A DNA stretch of 64,000 nt from Citrobacter sp. On2M (GCF_018035235.1 NZ_WPCV01000004.1:1-64000), one strand, 5' to 3'; positions 38,129 through 47,224 are shown, counted from the stretch's first letter. The notes: a model not told the origin generated them from the sequence alone. A program made the numbers and translations.

Positions 38129-38707
38129 TTACGGCTGGCTATAGTGGGAAATTGTGTACTTGAGCCGGGTATTATTTTTGCCGAGTTTTCTGGCAATGTT
38201 GCTTTTGTATGCCCCGATGGTTTTCTCACTTTTCTGTGACGCACCGGCGATTTGCGCCAGCGACCATCCCCGGGCAAGCATCATCATTACGTTGAATTCG
38301 TTGGCTGTGATTTTTGTGTGTAGTTCTTTGATACTTTGTTGTTTTTTGTTTTGCGTGATACGTGTGACGGTCTGTAATAGCTGATCAAGGCTGGTGTCTT
38401 GATCGAGAAATTGCATGTTCTTGCCGCAAACGGTTTGAAAAATGGTAAAGGTAGCTTCATCTGCCAGAACAATAATTCTGGTAGCAGGACGTAAAGCCAT
38501 ATTGCGGATAATCCTGGCATATTTTAAAAAATCAGATTTGTCAGGATTAATAATGATGCAATCCGTTTCATAAGGAAGCATTTTGACGGCAGAAAGCGTC
38601 TGAGAGGAGTAATACGTGATATCAATATATAATGATAAACCACGTAGGATTTCTCGCATGCCTAGCCAGGGGTAAATTGAGTCACCCAAAAAAATAGCCT
38701 TAGACAT
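38129..38707 (-). CDS. LuxR/GerE-type regulator upstream of the autotransporter
   Basis: 192 residues. The N-terminal half (AIFLGDSIYPWLGMREILRG, IIINPDKSDF, ATRIIVLADEA) resembles a receiver-like or pseudo-receiver domain; the C-terminal GerE helix-turn-helix is divergent (ITANEFNVMMMLARGWSLAQIA, KTIGAYKSNIARKLGK). The style recalls RcsA/CsgD-type surface-structure regulators. The ATG at 38707 has an AAGGAG site. It reads in the same direction as the adhesin and may control it; the 195-base gap leaves room for a separate adhesin promoter. It is a different protein from the MrkI-like regulator. Confidence 0.8.
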   Translation of the reverse strand: MSKAIFLGDSIYPWLGMREILRGLSLYIDITYYSSQTLSAVKMLPYETDCIIINPDKSDFLKYARIIRNMALRPATRIIVLADEATFTIFQTVCGKNMQFLDQDTSLDQLLQTVTRITQNKKQQSIKELHTKITANEFNVMMMLARGWSLAQIAGASQKSEKTIGAYKSNIARKLGKNNTRLKYTISHYSQP

Positions 38708-39324
38708 AACGATCTCCTTGAAATTTTGGTGCAAGCAGTCGCCTCTTTTTTTAGACTAAAAAAAGAGTTTTTGACGACGCATGAAATATTAATTAAAAAT
38801 CGTATAACGTTCTTCGGCGTGAACGCATCCTTATTTATTTCAGACTCAACAGATATTCTCTGTATTTATTTGAAGCATTAACTATTCTTAAGGTAGATAT
38901 TACACTTTGTTAAAATTTAAGATAAATCGTTTATTTCACCTCTGAGCACAACATTGATAGATTTCACTTATGGATCGAGATAATAATAAGAAGGAGGTTT
39001 GTATAAAGACAGGGTATTCCTGGGATTAAAGAAAGGTATTTATATGCAATGGCTTAAGTTTCAAGAAGATACTCATTTTTCTTCATGGTATTAATTGAGT
39101 GTAGGAGGATTCTTAATCCTGACCAGGACAGAGAAAGCGGAAGGTTAGGAGAAGAGGCAAATATTGCCGAATTTGCACCTATTGGCTAATAATAGGATAA
39201 TTACAGATTATATTTCTGCAATAAATCCAATTATTGGAATTTTATCCTTTTTTGATCTTTTTGTGCCTAATTTTGAAATCTGGCTTGCAGGTATCATTTT
39301 GTCTTCATGCGCTAGCGATAGCGC
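38708..39324. other. AT-rich non-coding gap
   Basis: About 617 bases, AT-rich, without a supported gene. It should hold the promoter of the minus-strand LuxR gene. A TTGATA at 38954-38959 (TATCAA on the minus strand) is the only MrkH-box-like hexamer I noted here; one hexamer is not evidence. A 16-codon frame at 39044 with a weak AAGG site was not called. No terminator for the flanking genes was found. Confidence 0.4.
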
Positions 39325-40500
39325 TTAGCCCGCCAACAGCTCCTGTTCAACCTGGTGCACCTGTTGTTCCAGCGTATTGCGGATTTCTGTAAGCGCCCGT
39401 TGTTGATCGGAGAAATAGGCCTCTTTATCCGTCACGGAGGTGGCAAGCCGCCAGGCGTTCTCAGCTTCCAGTTCGGTAATCTCTTTCAGCAGCGCATTAA
39501 TTTGTTCTCTGAGCTGCTGTATTTTGCTGCGTAAATGCTGCAGATCGTTCAATCGGTCACTCGCCATCATCGGTTCGAGGCCACTTTGCAATTGAGTCAG
39601 TAGCGCCCGAACGGCGGCAAGATCGGCATTTTGGCGCGCCTGGTTCAGTTGAACCATCATCTGATGCGCTTTCTCTTTTAGACAGTCCGCCACCACATCC
39701 GGATGGCAAAGACGGCTGGCCTGACGCCACAGGCGTTTTAACTCATTACGTTCATCAGCGGAAAGTCGTTGGTCACGGCTAAAACGGTGCAGTGCATCCT
39801 GCTGCTGCTCCTGATACTCATCATATTCATGGCTGGCCTCTTCCTGTGCCTGGCGGGTTGCGCTGTCGTCCTGGCGAGAAAAATCGTTTTCCAGTTCACG
39901 AATCTCTGCCAGCAGGGCAGTAATAAGCTCAGTTTGTTGCTGAATGCGTTGACGTGTTTCCACCGATTCACGCGAATCTGAATTCAGATTCATCCACTGC
40001 TGCTTGAGCCTGGCCAGTTGATCAACGGCCTGGGAAATATAGTGCTGGCAGGATTGGTAGTCTTTCTCCCGGCGTTTTCGCTCAGCTTCCTGTTTACGCT
40101 GGGCGCTGGCGGCGAGCTGTTTACGCAACTCGAGGATCCGGCTCATCAGCGGCCCAAGGCGAAGGTGATACAGATCGTTGAAATCATCGAGGATTTGAAT
40201 GCGCGTGTTGCGTTTATCGATCAGGTCACGCAGCTGTGTTTCGAGCGCTTTGAGTTCCAGTTTACTGGCGGCAATAGCTGGATCTTGCCACGTAGAGACT
40301 GCCCGTTGAGATTGCAGCCAGGCTGAGATTTCACGCAAGGCATCACTAAAGCGTCGTTCTTCGATCGCCTGCACAATAGTATCTGGTACGACGGATAAGG
40401 GCTCATTTTTCAGATGTTCTACCTGCTGGAAAATAATCTCCTCATCTTCCAGTTCAATAGCACTTTTGACGATTTCCAGTCGTTTAATGATCTTATTCAT
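39325..40500 (-). CDS. Coiled-coil protein with J-domain-like HPD segment
   Basis: 391 residues, cytoplasmic, charged. The middle and C-terminal parts are long coiled coils (RKQEAERKRREKDY, QRIQQQTELITALLAEIRELE, LQHLRSKIQQLREQINALLKEITELEAE). Around residue 250-300 a J-domain-like unit is visible: ELKRLWRQASRLCHPDV, with the HPD signature that activates DnaK near residue 265, then a helix ending AAVRALLTQL. A canonical J-domain helix I is not clear. I do not recognise a named gene. The ATG at 40500 (MNKIIKRLE) is preferred; a GTG 15 codons upstream is possible. It stands alone, head to head with pheP, without dnaK or grpE nearby. Confidence 0.7.
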   Translation of the reverse strand: MNKIIKRLEIVKSAIELEDEEIIFQQVEHLKNEPLSVVPDTIVQAIEERRFSDALREISAWLQSQRAVSTWQDPAIAASKLELKALETQLRDLIDKRNTRIQILDDFNDLYHLRLGPLMSRILELRKQLAASAQRKQEAERKRREKDYQSCQHYISQAVDQLARLKQQWMNLNSDSRESVETRQRIQQQTELITALLAEIRELENDFSRQDDSATRQAQEEASHEYDEYQEQQQDALHRFSRDQRLSADERNELKRLWRQASRLCHPDVVADCLKEKAHQMMVQLNQARQNADLAAVRALLTQLQSGLEPMMASDRLNDLQHLRSKIQQLREQINALLKEITELEAENAWRLATSVTDKEAYFSDQQRALTEIRNTLEQQVHQVEQELLAG

Positions 40501-40746
40501 GACAGTCGTTGCCTGGCCTGACTCAAAAACGAGTGCCTGAAACACAGCTGGTTCACCCGTTTGAAAATGTTAGAAAAACAGTAAAGCGCATTCTGTGGCC
40601 TGTCATGCCTTTTCGTCCAGAATAATTCACCGTAATTATGAACAAACGCAATGCTACAGGCACGGCAGGTCCTTATTGCGCCTTGCGACAACCAGGTTGA
40701 AATGTTAAAAGGAGCCCCTTCAATAAAAACGACACAGGGGAAGGGC

Positions 40747-42141
40747 GTGAAAAACGCGTCAACTGCATCTGACACCAGCGTGTCTGATGCCGCGTCGACG
40801 AATGAGCCGACGCTTCAGCGAGGGTTGCAAAACCGCCATATTCAGTTAATTGCGCTGGGCGGTGCAATTGGTACCGGCCTGTTTTTGGGCATTGGCCCGG
40901 CTATTCAGATGGCGGGACCTGCGGTGTTACTGGGTTACGGCGTTGCCGGGATAATCGCTTTTTTGATTATGCGTCAACTGGGCGAAATGGTGGTGGAAGA
41001 ACCCGTTTCTGGATCGTTTGCCCATTTTGCTTATAAATACTGGGGACCGTTCGCGGGATTTCTGTCCGGCTGGAACTACTGGGTGATGTTTGTGCTGGTC
41101 GGCATGGCGGAACTGACTGCGGCTGGGATCTACATGCAGTACTGGTTGCCCGATGTCCCAACCTGGATTTGGGCTGCGGCATTCTTTGTGATTATCAATG
41201 CCGTCAACCTGGTCAACGTGCGTCTCTATGGTGAAACGGAATTCTGGTTTGCGCTGATCAAAGTGCTGGCCATTATCGGCATGATTGGTTTTGGCGTATG
41301 GATGCTGTTTTCCGGCAACGGCGGGGAACATGCAAGCATCGATAACCTGTGGCGTTACAACGGCTTTTTTGCCACCGGCTGGAACGGATTAATTCTGTCA
41401 CTGGCGGTGATTATGTTTTCCTTTGGCGGACTGGAGCTTATCGGAATTACCGCCGCGGAAGCGCAGGATCCGCAGAAAAGTATTCCGAAGGCGGTCAACC
41501 AGGTGGTGTACCGTATTCTGCTGTTTTACATTGGTTCTCTGGTGGTGCTGCTGGCGCTGTACCCATGGGGGGAAGTGAAGTCCAACAGCAGCCCGTTCGT
41601 GATGATTTTTCATAACCTTGACAGCAATGTGGTGGCTTCTGCCCTGAACTTTGTCATTCTGGTGGCTTCGCTGTCGGTGTATAACAGCGGCGTCTACTCC
41701 AACAGTCGTATGCTGTTTGGTCTCTCCGTTCAGGGGAACGCGCCGAAGTTCTTAACCCGTGTCAGCCGTCGCGGCGTACCGGTGAATTCGCTGATGCTCT
41801 CCGGTGCTATTACGTCGCTGGTGGTACTGATCAACTATGTGCTGCCGCAAAAGGCGTTTAGCCTGCTGATGGCGCTGGTGGTGGCGACGTTGCTGCTGAA
41901 CTGGATTATGATCTGTCTGGCGCATCTGCGATTCCGGGCGGCGATGCGTCGCAAGGGACGTGACACGCAGTTCAAAGCGCTGCTGTACCCGGCGGGGAAC
42001 TACCTGTGTATTGCTTTCCTCGGCATGATTCTGGTGCTGATGTGTACGATGGATGATATGCGTTTGTCAGCTATCCTGCTGCCGGTGTGGATCCTGTTCC
42101 TGTTCGTTACCTTCAAACTGCTGCGTCGTAAGTCTCGCTAA
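40747..42141 (+). CDS. pheP: PheP, phenylalanine-specific permease
   Basis: 464 residues, amino acid-polyamine-organocation family with 12 transmembrane helices. It is nearly identical to E. coli PheP over long blocks (IQLIALGGAIGTGLFLGIGP; NSSPFVMIFHNLDSNVVASA), which separates it from AroP. It imports phenylalanine with protons across the inner membrane. The GTG at 40747 (MKNASTASD) was chosen because it matches the E. coli N-terminus and has a GGGGAAGG site; an upstream frame would add about 32 unrelated residues. In E. coli it adjoins cusA; here about 19 kb lies between. Confidence 0.95.
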   Translation: MKNASTASDTSVSDAASTNEPTLQRGLQNRHIQLIALGGAIGTGLFLGIGPAIQMAGPAVLLGYGVAGIIAFLIMRQLGEMVVEEPVSGSFAHFAYKYWGPFAGFLSGWNYWVMFVLVGMAELTAAGIYMQYWLPDVPTWIWAAAFFVIINAVNLVNVRLYGETEFWFALIKVLAIIGMIGFGVWMLFSGNGGEHASIDNLWRYNGFFATGWNGLILSLAVIMFSFGGLELIGITAAEAQDPQKSIPKAVNQVVYRILLFYIGSLVVLLALYPWGEVKSNSSPFVMIFHNLDSNVVASALNFVILVASLSVYNSGVYSNSRMLFGLSVQGNAPKFLTRVSRRGVPVNSLMLSGAITSLVVLINYVLPQKAFSLLMALVVATLLLNWIMICLAHLRFRAAMRRKGRDTQFKALLYPAGNYLCIAFLGMILVLMCTMDDMRLSAILLPVWILFLFVTFKLLRRKSR

Positions 42142-42147
42142 GTTTAT

Positions 42148-42176
42148 ACCGATCTCATCCTGGTGATGAGATCGGT
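42148..42176. terminator. Hairpin between convergent pheP and ybdG
   Basis: A perfect 12-bp stem ACCGATCTCATC / GATGAGATCGGT with a 5-base loop lies 7 bases after the pheP stop and 20 bases before the ybdG stop. The following T-run is weak on both strands, so termination efficiency is uncertain, but the placement suits a bidirectional terminator. Confidence 0.7.
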
Positions 42177-42195
42177 CATTTATCTATTCTACGGA

Positions 42196-43440
42196 TTAAC
42201 GCTGAAACGCGCCTGACAGCGCGCGAATATCATTTCCGGTAGGCGACTGATGAATGCGTAAACCAAACTCTTCGACCACCGCAAATATATGGTCGAAAAT
42301 ATCAGCCTGAATACTCTCATATTCCAGCCAGACCACCGTATTGGTAAAGGCATAAATTTCGATCGGTAAACCGTGATCGTCTGGCGCAAGCTGGCGTACC
42401 ATTAACGTCATATCTTTGCGAATACGCGGGTGGTGACGCAAATACTCGTTCAGATAGGCGCGGAAAGTACCAATATTGGTCATCCGACGGTGATTCAATA
42501 CCGATTCAGGCGCATCTAATTGCTGATTCCACGCGTCGATTTCCTGATGGCGCGTGGTCAAATACGGTTTCAGCAGGTGCGCTTTATGCAGCCTCTGACG
42601 TTCATCCTCATCAAGAAAATGAATGCTGGTGGCATCAATGCTAATGCTGCGTTTAATTCTCCGACCACCGGAAGCGGACATCCCACTCCAGTTTTTAAAG
42701 GAATCTGATACCAGTGACCAGGTAGGAATAGTGGTGATGGTATTATCCCAGTTACGCACTTTTACGGTAGTTAAGCCAATATCAATAACCGCGCCATCTG
42801 CACCGTATTTCGGCATTTCCAGCCAATCGCCAAGCTTAAGCATGTCGTTAGCGGAGAGCTGTATTCCGGCCACCAGACCGAGGATCGGGTCCTTAAACAC
42901 CAGCATTAATACGGCCGCCATCGCACCCAGGCCGCTTATCAGTATTGCCGGCGATTGGCCAATCAGCAGGGAAATCATCAGGATCCCGACAAGAATCGCG
43001 GCAATCAGTTTGATGCCCTGAAATATACCTTTCAAGGGTAATTGGGATGCGGCAGGGAGTTTTTGCGACAGGTTGAGAATAACGTCCAGCAGAGAAAATA
43101 GGGACAGCAGGGCGTACATCATGATCCACAGCTGTGCGCAGGTCACTAATATATCTGCCGCTTCACTGCCTTTTTGTAGCCAGAGTGTAGCCTGTATATT
43201 GACGATGATACCTTGCAGCGTAAACGCCAGGCGGTGGAATAATTTGTTCTGTGTGATAATTTGCAACCACAGACGGGAACTGGTACTGGCGCGTTTTTCA
43301 AATGCGCGTAATACCACCCAGTGCAAAATAACGTGAACAATAATGGCGGTGAGAAAAATAATGCCAAAAATCATCACCAGCGAGGTGGTGTGATTTATTT
43401 CAATGCCGAGTTCTTCTACCTGAGATATCAATTCCTGCAT
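42196..43440 (-). CDS. ybdG: YbdG, miniconductance mechanosensitive channel
   Basis: 414 residues, MscS superfamily, E. coli length 415. About five membrane segments precede the MscS core, with the pore-lining helix region [24 protein letters not shown] and the cytoplasmic beta domain after it ([28 protein letters not shown]). It protects against hypo-osmotic shock and gives small-conductance openings. A GGAGACGTT site precedes the ATG at 43440. Upstream is nfsB, same strand. Confidence 0.95.
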   Translation of the reverse strand: MQELISQVEELGIEINHTTSLVMIFGIIFLTAIIVHVILHWVVLRAFEKRASTSSRLWLQIITQNKLFHRLAFTLQGIIVNIQATLWLQKGSEAADILVTCAQLWIMMYALLSLFSLLDVILNLSQKLPAASQLPLKGIFQGIKLIAAILVGILMISLLIGQSPAILISGLGAMAAVLMLVFKDPILGLVAGIQLSANDMLKLGDWLEMPKYGADGAVIDIGLTTVKVRNWDNTITTIPTWSLVSDSFKNWSGMSASGGRRIKRSISIDATSIHFLDEDERQRLHKAHLLKPYLTTRHQEIDAWNQQLDAPESVLNHRRMTNIGTFRAYLNEYLRHHPRIRKDMTLMVRQLAPDDHGLPIEIYAFTNTVVWLEYESIQADIFDHIFAVVEEFGLRIHQSPTGNDIRALSGAFQR

Positions 43441-43504
43441 AACGTCTCCTTAATAAACAGCGGTCTATGATGACCGCTGTGCGGAGCTTATGCAAATGCG
43501 GGGA

Positions 43505-44158
43505 TTAGACTTCCGTCAGCGTTGTTTCCAGCGGCAGACGGGATTTCGGCAGCGCGGCGTTGAAATCTTCTACGCTGTGATGACCCACCGGGACCACCAC
43601 TACGCTGGTGAAACCTTTTTCTTTCAGACCAAATTCTGCATCCATCACCGCCGCATCAAAGCCTTCGATCGGCACTGCATCCAGACCCATTGCTGCAACG
43701 CCCAGCAGGAAGTTACCGACGTTCAGGTACACCTGTTTTGCCATCCAGTGGTTGTCATCTTTCAGTTCTTTGCGATGCATATCAGCAAAGAAGGTACGAC
43801 CTTTGTGGTTAGCGGCTTTAGCTTCAGGGGTGGCGAAGCGGCCATCGCTCTCTTCTTGATCCACCACGCGCTCCAACCACGCGTCGTCCATCGCCGTTTT
43901 GGCGCAGAACACCACTACGTGAGAAGCATCCAGCATTTTGCGTTCGTTGAACACAAAACCGCCGGCTGCGGATTTGGCTACTCGCGCTTTACCTTCGTCA
44001 GTGCTGGCAACGATAAAATGCCATGGCTGAGAGTTGGTGCTGGATGGGCTATATTGCAGCAGCGTTTTTAATTTTTCGGCTTGCTCAGTGGTCAGTTTTT
44101 TAGTCGGATCGAATGCCTTAGTGGAGTAACGTTTTAAGGCGACAGAAACAATATCCAT
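43505..44158 (-). CDS. nfsB: NfsB, oxygen-insensitive NAD(P)H nitroreductase
   Basis: 217 residues, FMN-dependent nitroreductase family, same length as E. coli NfsB. Conserved blocks: the N-terminal [17 protein letters not shown] with the FMN-contacting RYSTKAF, the [15 protein letters not shown] loop that binds FMN, and the C-terminal PVGHHS. It performs two-electron reductions of nitroaromatics, quinones and flavins. An AGGAGTAGTT site precedes the ATG at 44158. It follows ybdF on the same strand after about 120 bases. Confidence 0.95.
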   Translation of the reverse strand: MDIVSVALKRYSTKAFDPTKKLTTEQAEKLKTLLQYSPSSTNSQPWHFIVASTDEGKARVAKSAAGGFVFNERKMLDASHVVVFCAKTAMDDAWLERVVDQEESDGRFATPEAKAANHKGRTFFADMHRKELKDDNHWMAKQVYLNVGNFLLGVAAMGLDAVPIEGFDAAVMDAEFGLKEKGFTSVVVVPVGHHSVEDFNAALPKSRLPLETTLTEV

Positions 44159-44277
44159 AACTACTCCTGGTGGTTTTTTATACCCTGCGGGTACGTTTTG
44201 TTTCAGCAGGGTACAGGGTTAGCAGGAAAAAGATAAGACAGGAAAAAGCAAAAACACTTATTGGGGTTAACGATAAA

Positions 44278-44646
44278 TCAGTCTGGACGCAGGCGTTTTT
44301 GATCCCGCTTCGCCAGGCCGTCTACGACACGGTGCCATGAGTCGTTTACCAGCTCTTCCAGCAATGACTCGGTAATGTCATCGCCGGGGTAGACGGAGAT
44401 CCAGTGCTTTTTATTCATGTGATAGCCGGGTTCAATGCTGGGGTAAATCTGCTGGTTTAACAGAGATTTTTGCGGATCCGACTTCAGATTGACCAGTGGG
44501 CGTCCGCGTAGCTCTGAGACCAGCATAAAAATTTTCCCGCCAACTTTGAAGACGTCGTATTCCGGGCCGAATGGCCAGCAGTGCTCGGTAAAAGGCAGTT
44601 CGAGCGCAAGGCGCTTCGCACAGGTATGCAGTGTCTGGCCGTCCAT
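44278..44646 (-). CDS. ybdF: YbdF, MmcQ/YjbR-family protein
   Basis: 122 residues, the MmcQ/YjbR (CyaY-like fold) family of unknown function. Family blocks are [32 protein letters not shown] and [12 protein letters not shown], closely matching E. coli YbdF. The ATG at 44646 shares a base with the ramR stop (TAATG), so the two genes are translationally coupled. A longer frame starting inside ramR was rejected. Confidence 0.92.
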   Translation of the reverse strand: MDGQTLHTCAKRLALELPFTEHCWPFGPEYDVFKVGGKIFMLVSELRGRPLVNLKSDPQKSLLNQQIYPSIEPGYHMNKKHWISVYPGDDITESLLEELVNDSWHRVVDGLAKRDQKRLRPD

Positions 44647-45227
44647 TATTTTTCCTCGCGGGTTAGTGCGCGCCACATCGCTTCAAATCCCATCGATATG
44701 TATTCCTTGGCCCGGGCAGAGTCGCGGGCTGCGAACTCCATGGTGGTTTCCGCCAAAGAGAGAAAAAGGCCATCGCCGAAGGCGCGATATTCGTCAGACA
44801 TAAACTCAGGTCGCACGGAGCGATGGCAAAGATCGCGCAGCTCCGGGAACATATCATCAGCCTGCTGTTCGGTTTCTTTGCTGATCTTTTCGCTGACGGC
44901 GAGCTGTCGAATAGTGCGATGCCCACAGGTATGGTTCAGACCCCAGTTAATGTAGCTGTTCCAGATATAGTGAGTCATGGTTTTGGCATCGGTCACTGAA
45001 CGATCCAGATCGGCCATCATCGACTGACAGAGATCGTGCTTTAAAAAGAGGTAAAGCTCGTTGATCAAATCATCTTTGGTCGCGAAATAGCGAAACAACG
45101 TTCCCTCCGCAACACCTGCATTGCGGGCAATTACGGCGGTAGATGCCGCAATGCCTGATTGTGCAAATGCTGTGGTTGCAGCTTCCAGTAATGCTAATTT
45201 TTTGTCTTCACTCTTCGGACGAGCCAC
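44646..45227 (-). CDS. ramR: RamR, TetR-family repressor of ramA
   Basis: 193 residues. The N-terminal TetR helix-turn-helix ([21 protein letters not shown], then [17 protein letters not shown]) is almost identical to Salmonella RamR, as is the C-terminal ligand domain ([49 protein letters not shown]). RamR represses ramA; bile acids, dyes and other ligands relieve repression, and loss-of-function mutations are a known cause of multidrug resistance. The frame is intact, so the repressor is presumably functional. Divergent from romA-ramA across the operator below. Confidence 0.95.
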   Translation of the reverse strand: MARPKSEDKKLALLEAATTAFAQSGIAASTAVIARNAGVAEGTLFRYFATKDDLINELYLFLKHDLCQSMMADLDRSVTDAKTMTHYIWNSYINWGLNHTCGHRTIRQLAVSEKISKETEQQADDMFPELRDLCHRSVRPEFMSDEYRAFGDGLFLSLAETTMEFAARDSARAKEYISMGFEAMWRALTREEK

Positions 45228-45341
45228 TACACTTTACCCTTAAGTTGTAAAAAGCATGATTGAATCACGGCCTTTGCAGCACCGCAACGGTGAATGTCAA
45301 AGATTGAAAATCATCTTGACGGCGAACTTTCGATTTCTATA

Positions 45342-45361
45342 ATGAGTGCTTACTCACTCAT
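45342..45361. promoter_or_regulatory. RamR operator upstream of romA-ramA
   Basis: The inverted repeat ATGAGTG-N6-CACTCAT (45342-45361) lies between divergent ramR and romA. It matches the known RamR binding site in the Salmonella ramA promoter. The arms are perfect, so RamR control of both ramR and romA-ramA is expected. Confidence 0.9.
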
Positions 45362-45416
45362 AATCAAGAGTCGGTCACGCAAACCAGCGGAAAGGGGGCG
45401 TGTTTAAGGTCAGGAT

Positions 45417-46529
45417 ATGAAGCGTCTCACAGTTTGTGTGGTTGTTATTATGCTCATTGGCGCAGCTGCAAGTTTACCGTTTTTACTCAATGCCGGGTTT
45501 GGTCAGCCACCGAAAGGGGCACAGCTGAGTCAGGTTGAACAATCACCGCACTATCGTGATGGACAGTTTCATAACCAGGTGCCGACACCAAGCTATACCG
45601 GTAACAAAAGTATGCTGGCTGCCTGGTGGGAGTTTTTGGTCGCTAAGCGCGAAAATGCGCGGCCGGCACATCCATTGCCATTGGTGGCGACCGATCTCGC
45701 CGGGTTATCTCCAGAGCAGGACACGCTTGTCTGGCTGGGCCATTCTTCATGGTATTTACAGCTGGTGGGTCAACGTATCCTGATTGATCCCGTGTTTAGC
45801 AACTATGCCGCACCGCTTTCATTCCTGAACAAAGCCTTTGCCGGTGATTATCCGTGGTCCGCACAGACGATGCCGGAGATCGATCTGCTCATTATCTCGC
45901 ACGATCACTATGACCACCTGGATCTCGCCACGATCAAGGCGTTAATGCCGAAAATTAAGCGGGTGATTACACCGCTTGGCGTAGGGTCGCATCTGCGTTA
46001 TTGGGGGATGCGCGGCGAGATAATCGACGAGATGGACTGGAATCAATCCATCAGAGTAACGGATTCGCTGATCGTTCATGCGTTGCCAGCCCGTCATTTT
46101 TCGGGGAGAGGCATTAAGCGCAACCAAACGCTATGGGCGAGTTTCATGTTTGAAACGCCGGAGCAGAACGTTTACTACAGTGGCGATTCCGGCTATGGAC
46201 CACATTTTAAAGCCATCGGTGAGCAGTTTGGCTCGGTTGATTTGGCGATTATGGAGAACGGCCAGTATGACCATGACTGGAAGTTTATTCACATGATGCC
46301 GGAAGAGACGGCACAGGCTGCGGCCGATCTGCATGCGAAAGCCGTGTTGCCAGGGCATGCTGGTCGTTTCGTTCTGGCGAAACATTCCTGGGATGATCCC
46401 TACAAACGACTGGCGCTTGCCAGCCGCCGTCACGATTACCGACTGCTGACGCCAATGTTGGGTGAACCGGTAATACTGTCCGAACCGGACCAACCGTTTA
46501 CGGCCTGGTGGCAACAGGCGACTCAATGA
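45417..46529 (+). CDS. romA: RomA, MBL-fold protein co-transcribed with ramA
   Basis: 370 residues. A hydrophobic N-terminal segment (residues 5-25, VVVIMLIGAAASLPFLLNAG) acts as signal or anchor. The chain is an MBL-fold protein of the NAPE-PLD/UlaG-like group with HDHYDH in LIISHDHYDHLD, a metal-ligand His in ALPARHFSGRG, and further ligand positions YSGDSGYGPHF and PGHAGRF. It is the first gene of romA-ramA in Klebsiella and Enterobacter. Its biochemical role is not established. The end lies 17 bases before ramA. Confidence 0.9.
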   Translation: MKRLTVCVVVIMLIGAAASLPFLLNAGFGQPPKGAQLSQVEQSPHYRDGQFHNQVPTPSYTGNKSMLAAWWEFLVAKRENARPAHPLPLVATDLAGLSPEQDTLVWLGHSSWYLQLVGQRILIDPVFSNYAAPLSFLNKAFAGDYPWSAQTMPEIDLLIISHDHYDHLDLATIKALMPKIKRVITPLGVGSHLRYWGMRGEIIDEMDWNQSIRVTDSLIVHALPARHFSGRGIKRNQTLWASFMFETPEQNVYYSGDSGYGPHFKAIGEQFGSVDLAIMENGQYDHDWKFIHMMPEETAQAAADLHAKAVLPGHAGRFVLAKHSWDDPYKRLALASRRHDYRLLTPMLGEPVILSEPDQPFTAWWQQATQ

Positions 46530-46546
46530 ATACAGGGGAGAGCATG

Positions 46547-46888
46547 ATGACGATTTCTGCTCAGGTGATTGATACGATTGTTGAATGGATTGATGATAAT
46601 TTAAATCAGCCATTGCGCATTGATGATATTGCACGCCATGCGGGCTATTCCAAATGGCACCTGCAGCGTCTTTTTATGCAGTATAAAGGTGAAAGCCTCG
46701 GGCGTTACATCCGTGAGCGTAAGCTGTTGCTGGCGGCGCGCGATCTGCGTGATACCGATCAGAAAGTGTATGACATTTGTCTAAAGTACGGATTCGATTC
46801 GCAGCAGACCTTTACGCGTATTTTCACCCGGACGTTCAGCCAGCCGCCAGGCGCTTATCGCAAAGAAAACCATAGCCGGGCGCATTAA
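46547..46888 (+). CDS. ramA: RamA, AraC/XylS-family multidrug-resistance activator
   Basis: 113 residues, made almost entirely of the two helix-turn-helix units of the MarA/SoxS/Rob group (IDDIARHAGYSKWHLQRLF; VYDICLKYGFDSQQTFTRIF). RamA activates acrAB, tolC and other genes with mar-boxes and lowers drug and bile susceptibility. The ATG at 46547 has an AGGGGAG site at good spacing and gives the Salmonella length; the ATG at 46544 is too close to it. Expression should follow RamR release from the operator upstream of romA; an internal promoter cannot be excluded. Confidence 0.95.
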   Translation: MTISAQVIDTIVEWIDDNLNQPLRIDDIARHAGYSKWHLQRLFMQYKGESLGRYIRERKLLLAARDLRDTDQKVYDICLKYGFDSQQTFTRIFTRTFSQPPGAYRKENHSRAH

Positions 46889-46909
46889 CGACGCAGGGTT
46901 CTCGCGGGC

Positions 46910-47158
46910 CTAATCTGCCAGCGAGAACCAGCGTCGCCAGATGAAGCGCAAAATAAAATACTCAATTACCCCCAGCAGTAAAAACCACAGGCAAAACAGC
47001 AAAGTATAAAACTGGTTGAGATCCATCAAATGAAAGGTGGCCACGAGCTTTTGCGCCAGCACCAGGCCAAGTGAGGGGGCGGGCAGGAGCAGACAGGATA
47101 AAAATGCCAGCAGCAGGATCCCGGCTGCGGTCATCAGTGATTCAAGCGGGTGTTTCAT
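46910..47158 (-). CDS. ybdJ: YbdJ, small inner-membrane protein
   Basis: 82 residues with two transmembrane segments (AAGILLLAFLSCLLLPAP and FYTLLFCLWFLLLGVIEYF) and a basic C-terminal tail (RFIWRRWFSLAD). It closely matches E. coli YbdJ. Function unknown. No clear ribosome binding site is visible before the ATG at 47158. It lies 66 bases downstream of ybdK and may be in its operon. Convergent with ramA. Confidence 0.9.
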   Translation of the reverse strand: MKHPLESLMTAAGILLLAFLSCLLLPAPSLGLVLAQKLVATFHLMDLNQFYTLLFCLWFLLLGVIEYFILRFIWRRWFSLAD

Positions 47159-47224
47159 CGTATTGTTAAACTTGAGTTAAAAAGCTATTGTCCGGGATCT
47201 CCGTGGGCAACGCAAACCCCACGC

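Noticed and set aside
39044-39094. 16-codon frame with a weak AAGG site in the 38708-39324 gap
   Set aside because: Short, weak translation signal and no context suggesting a leader or toxin.
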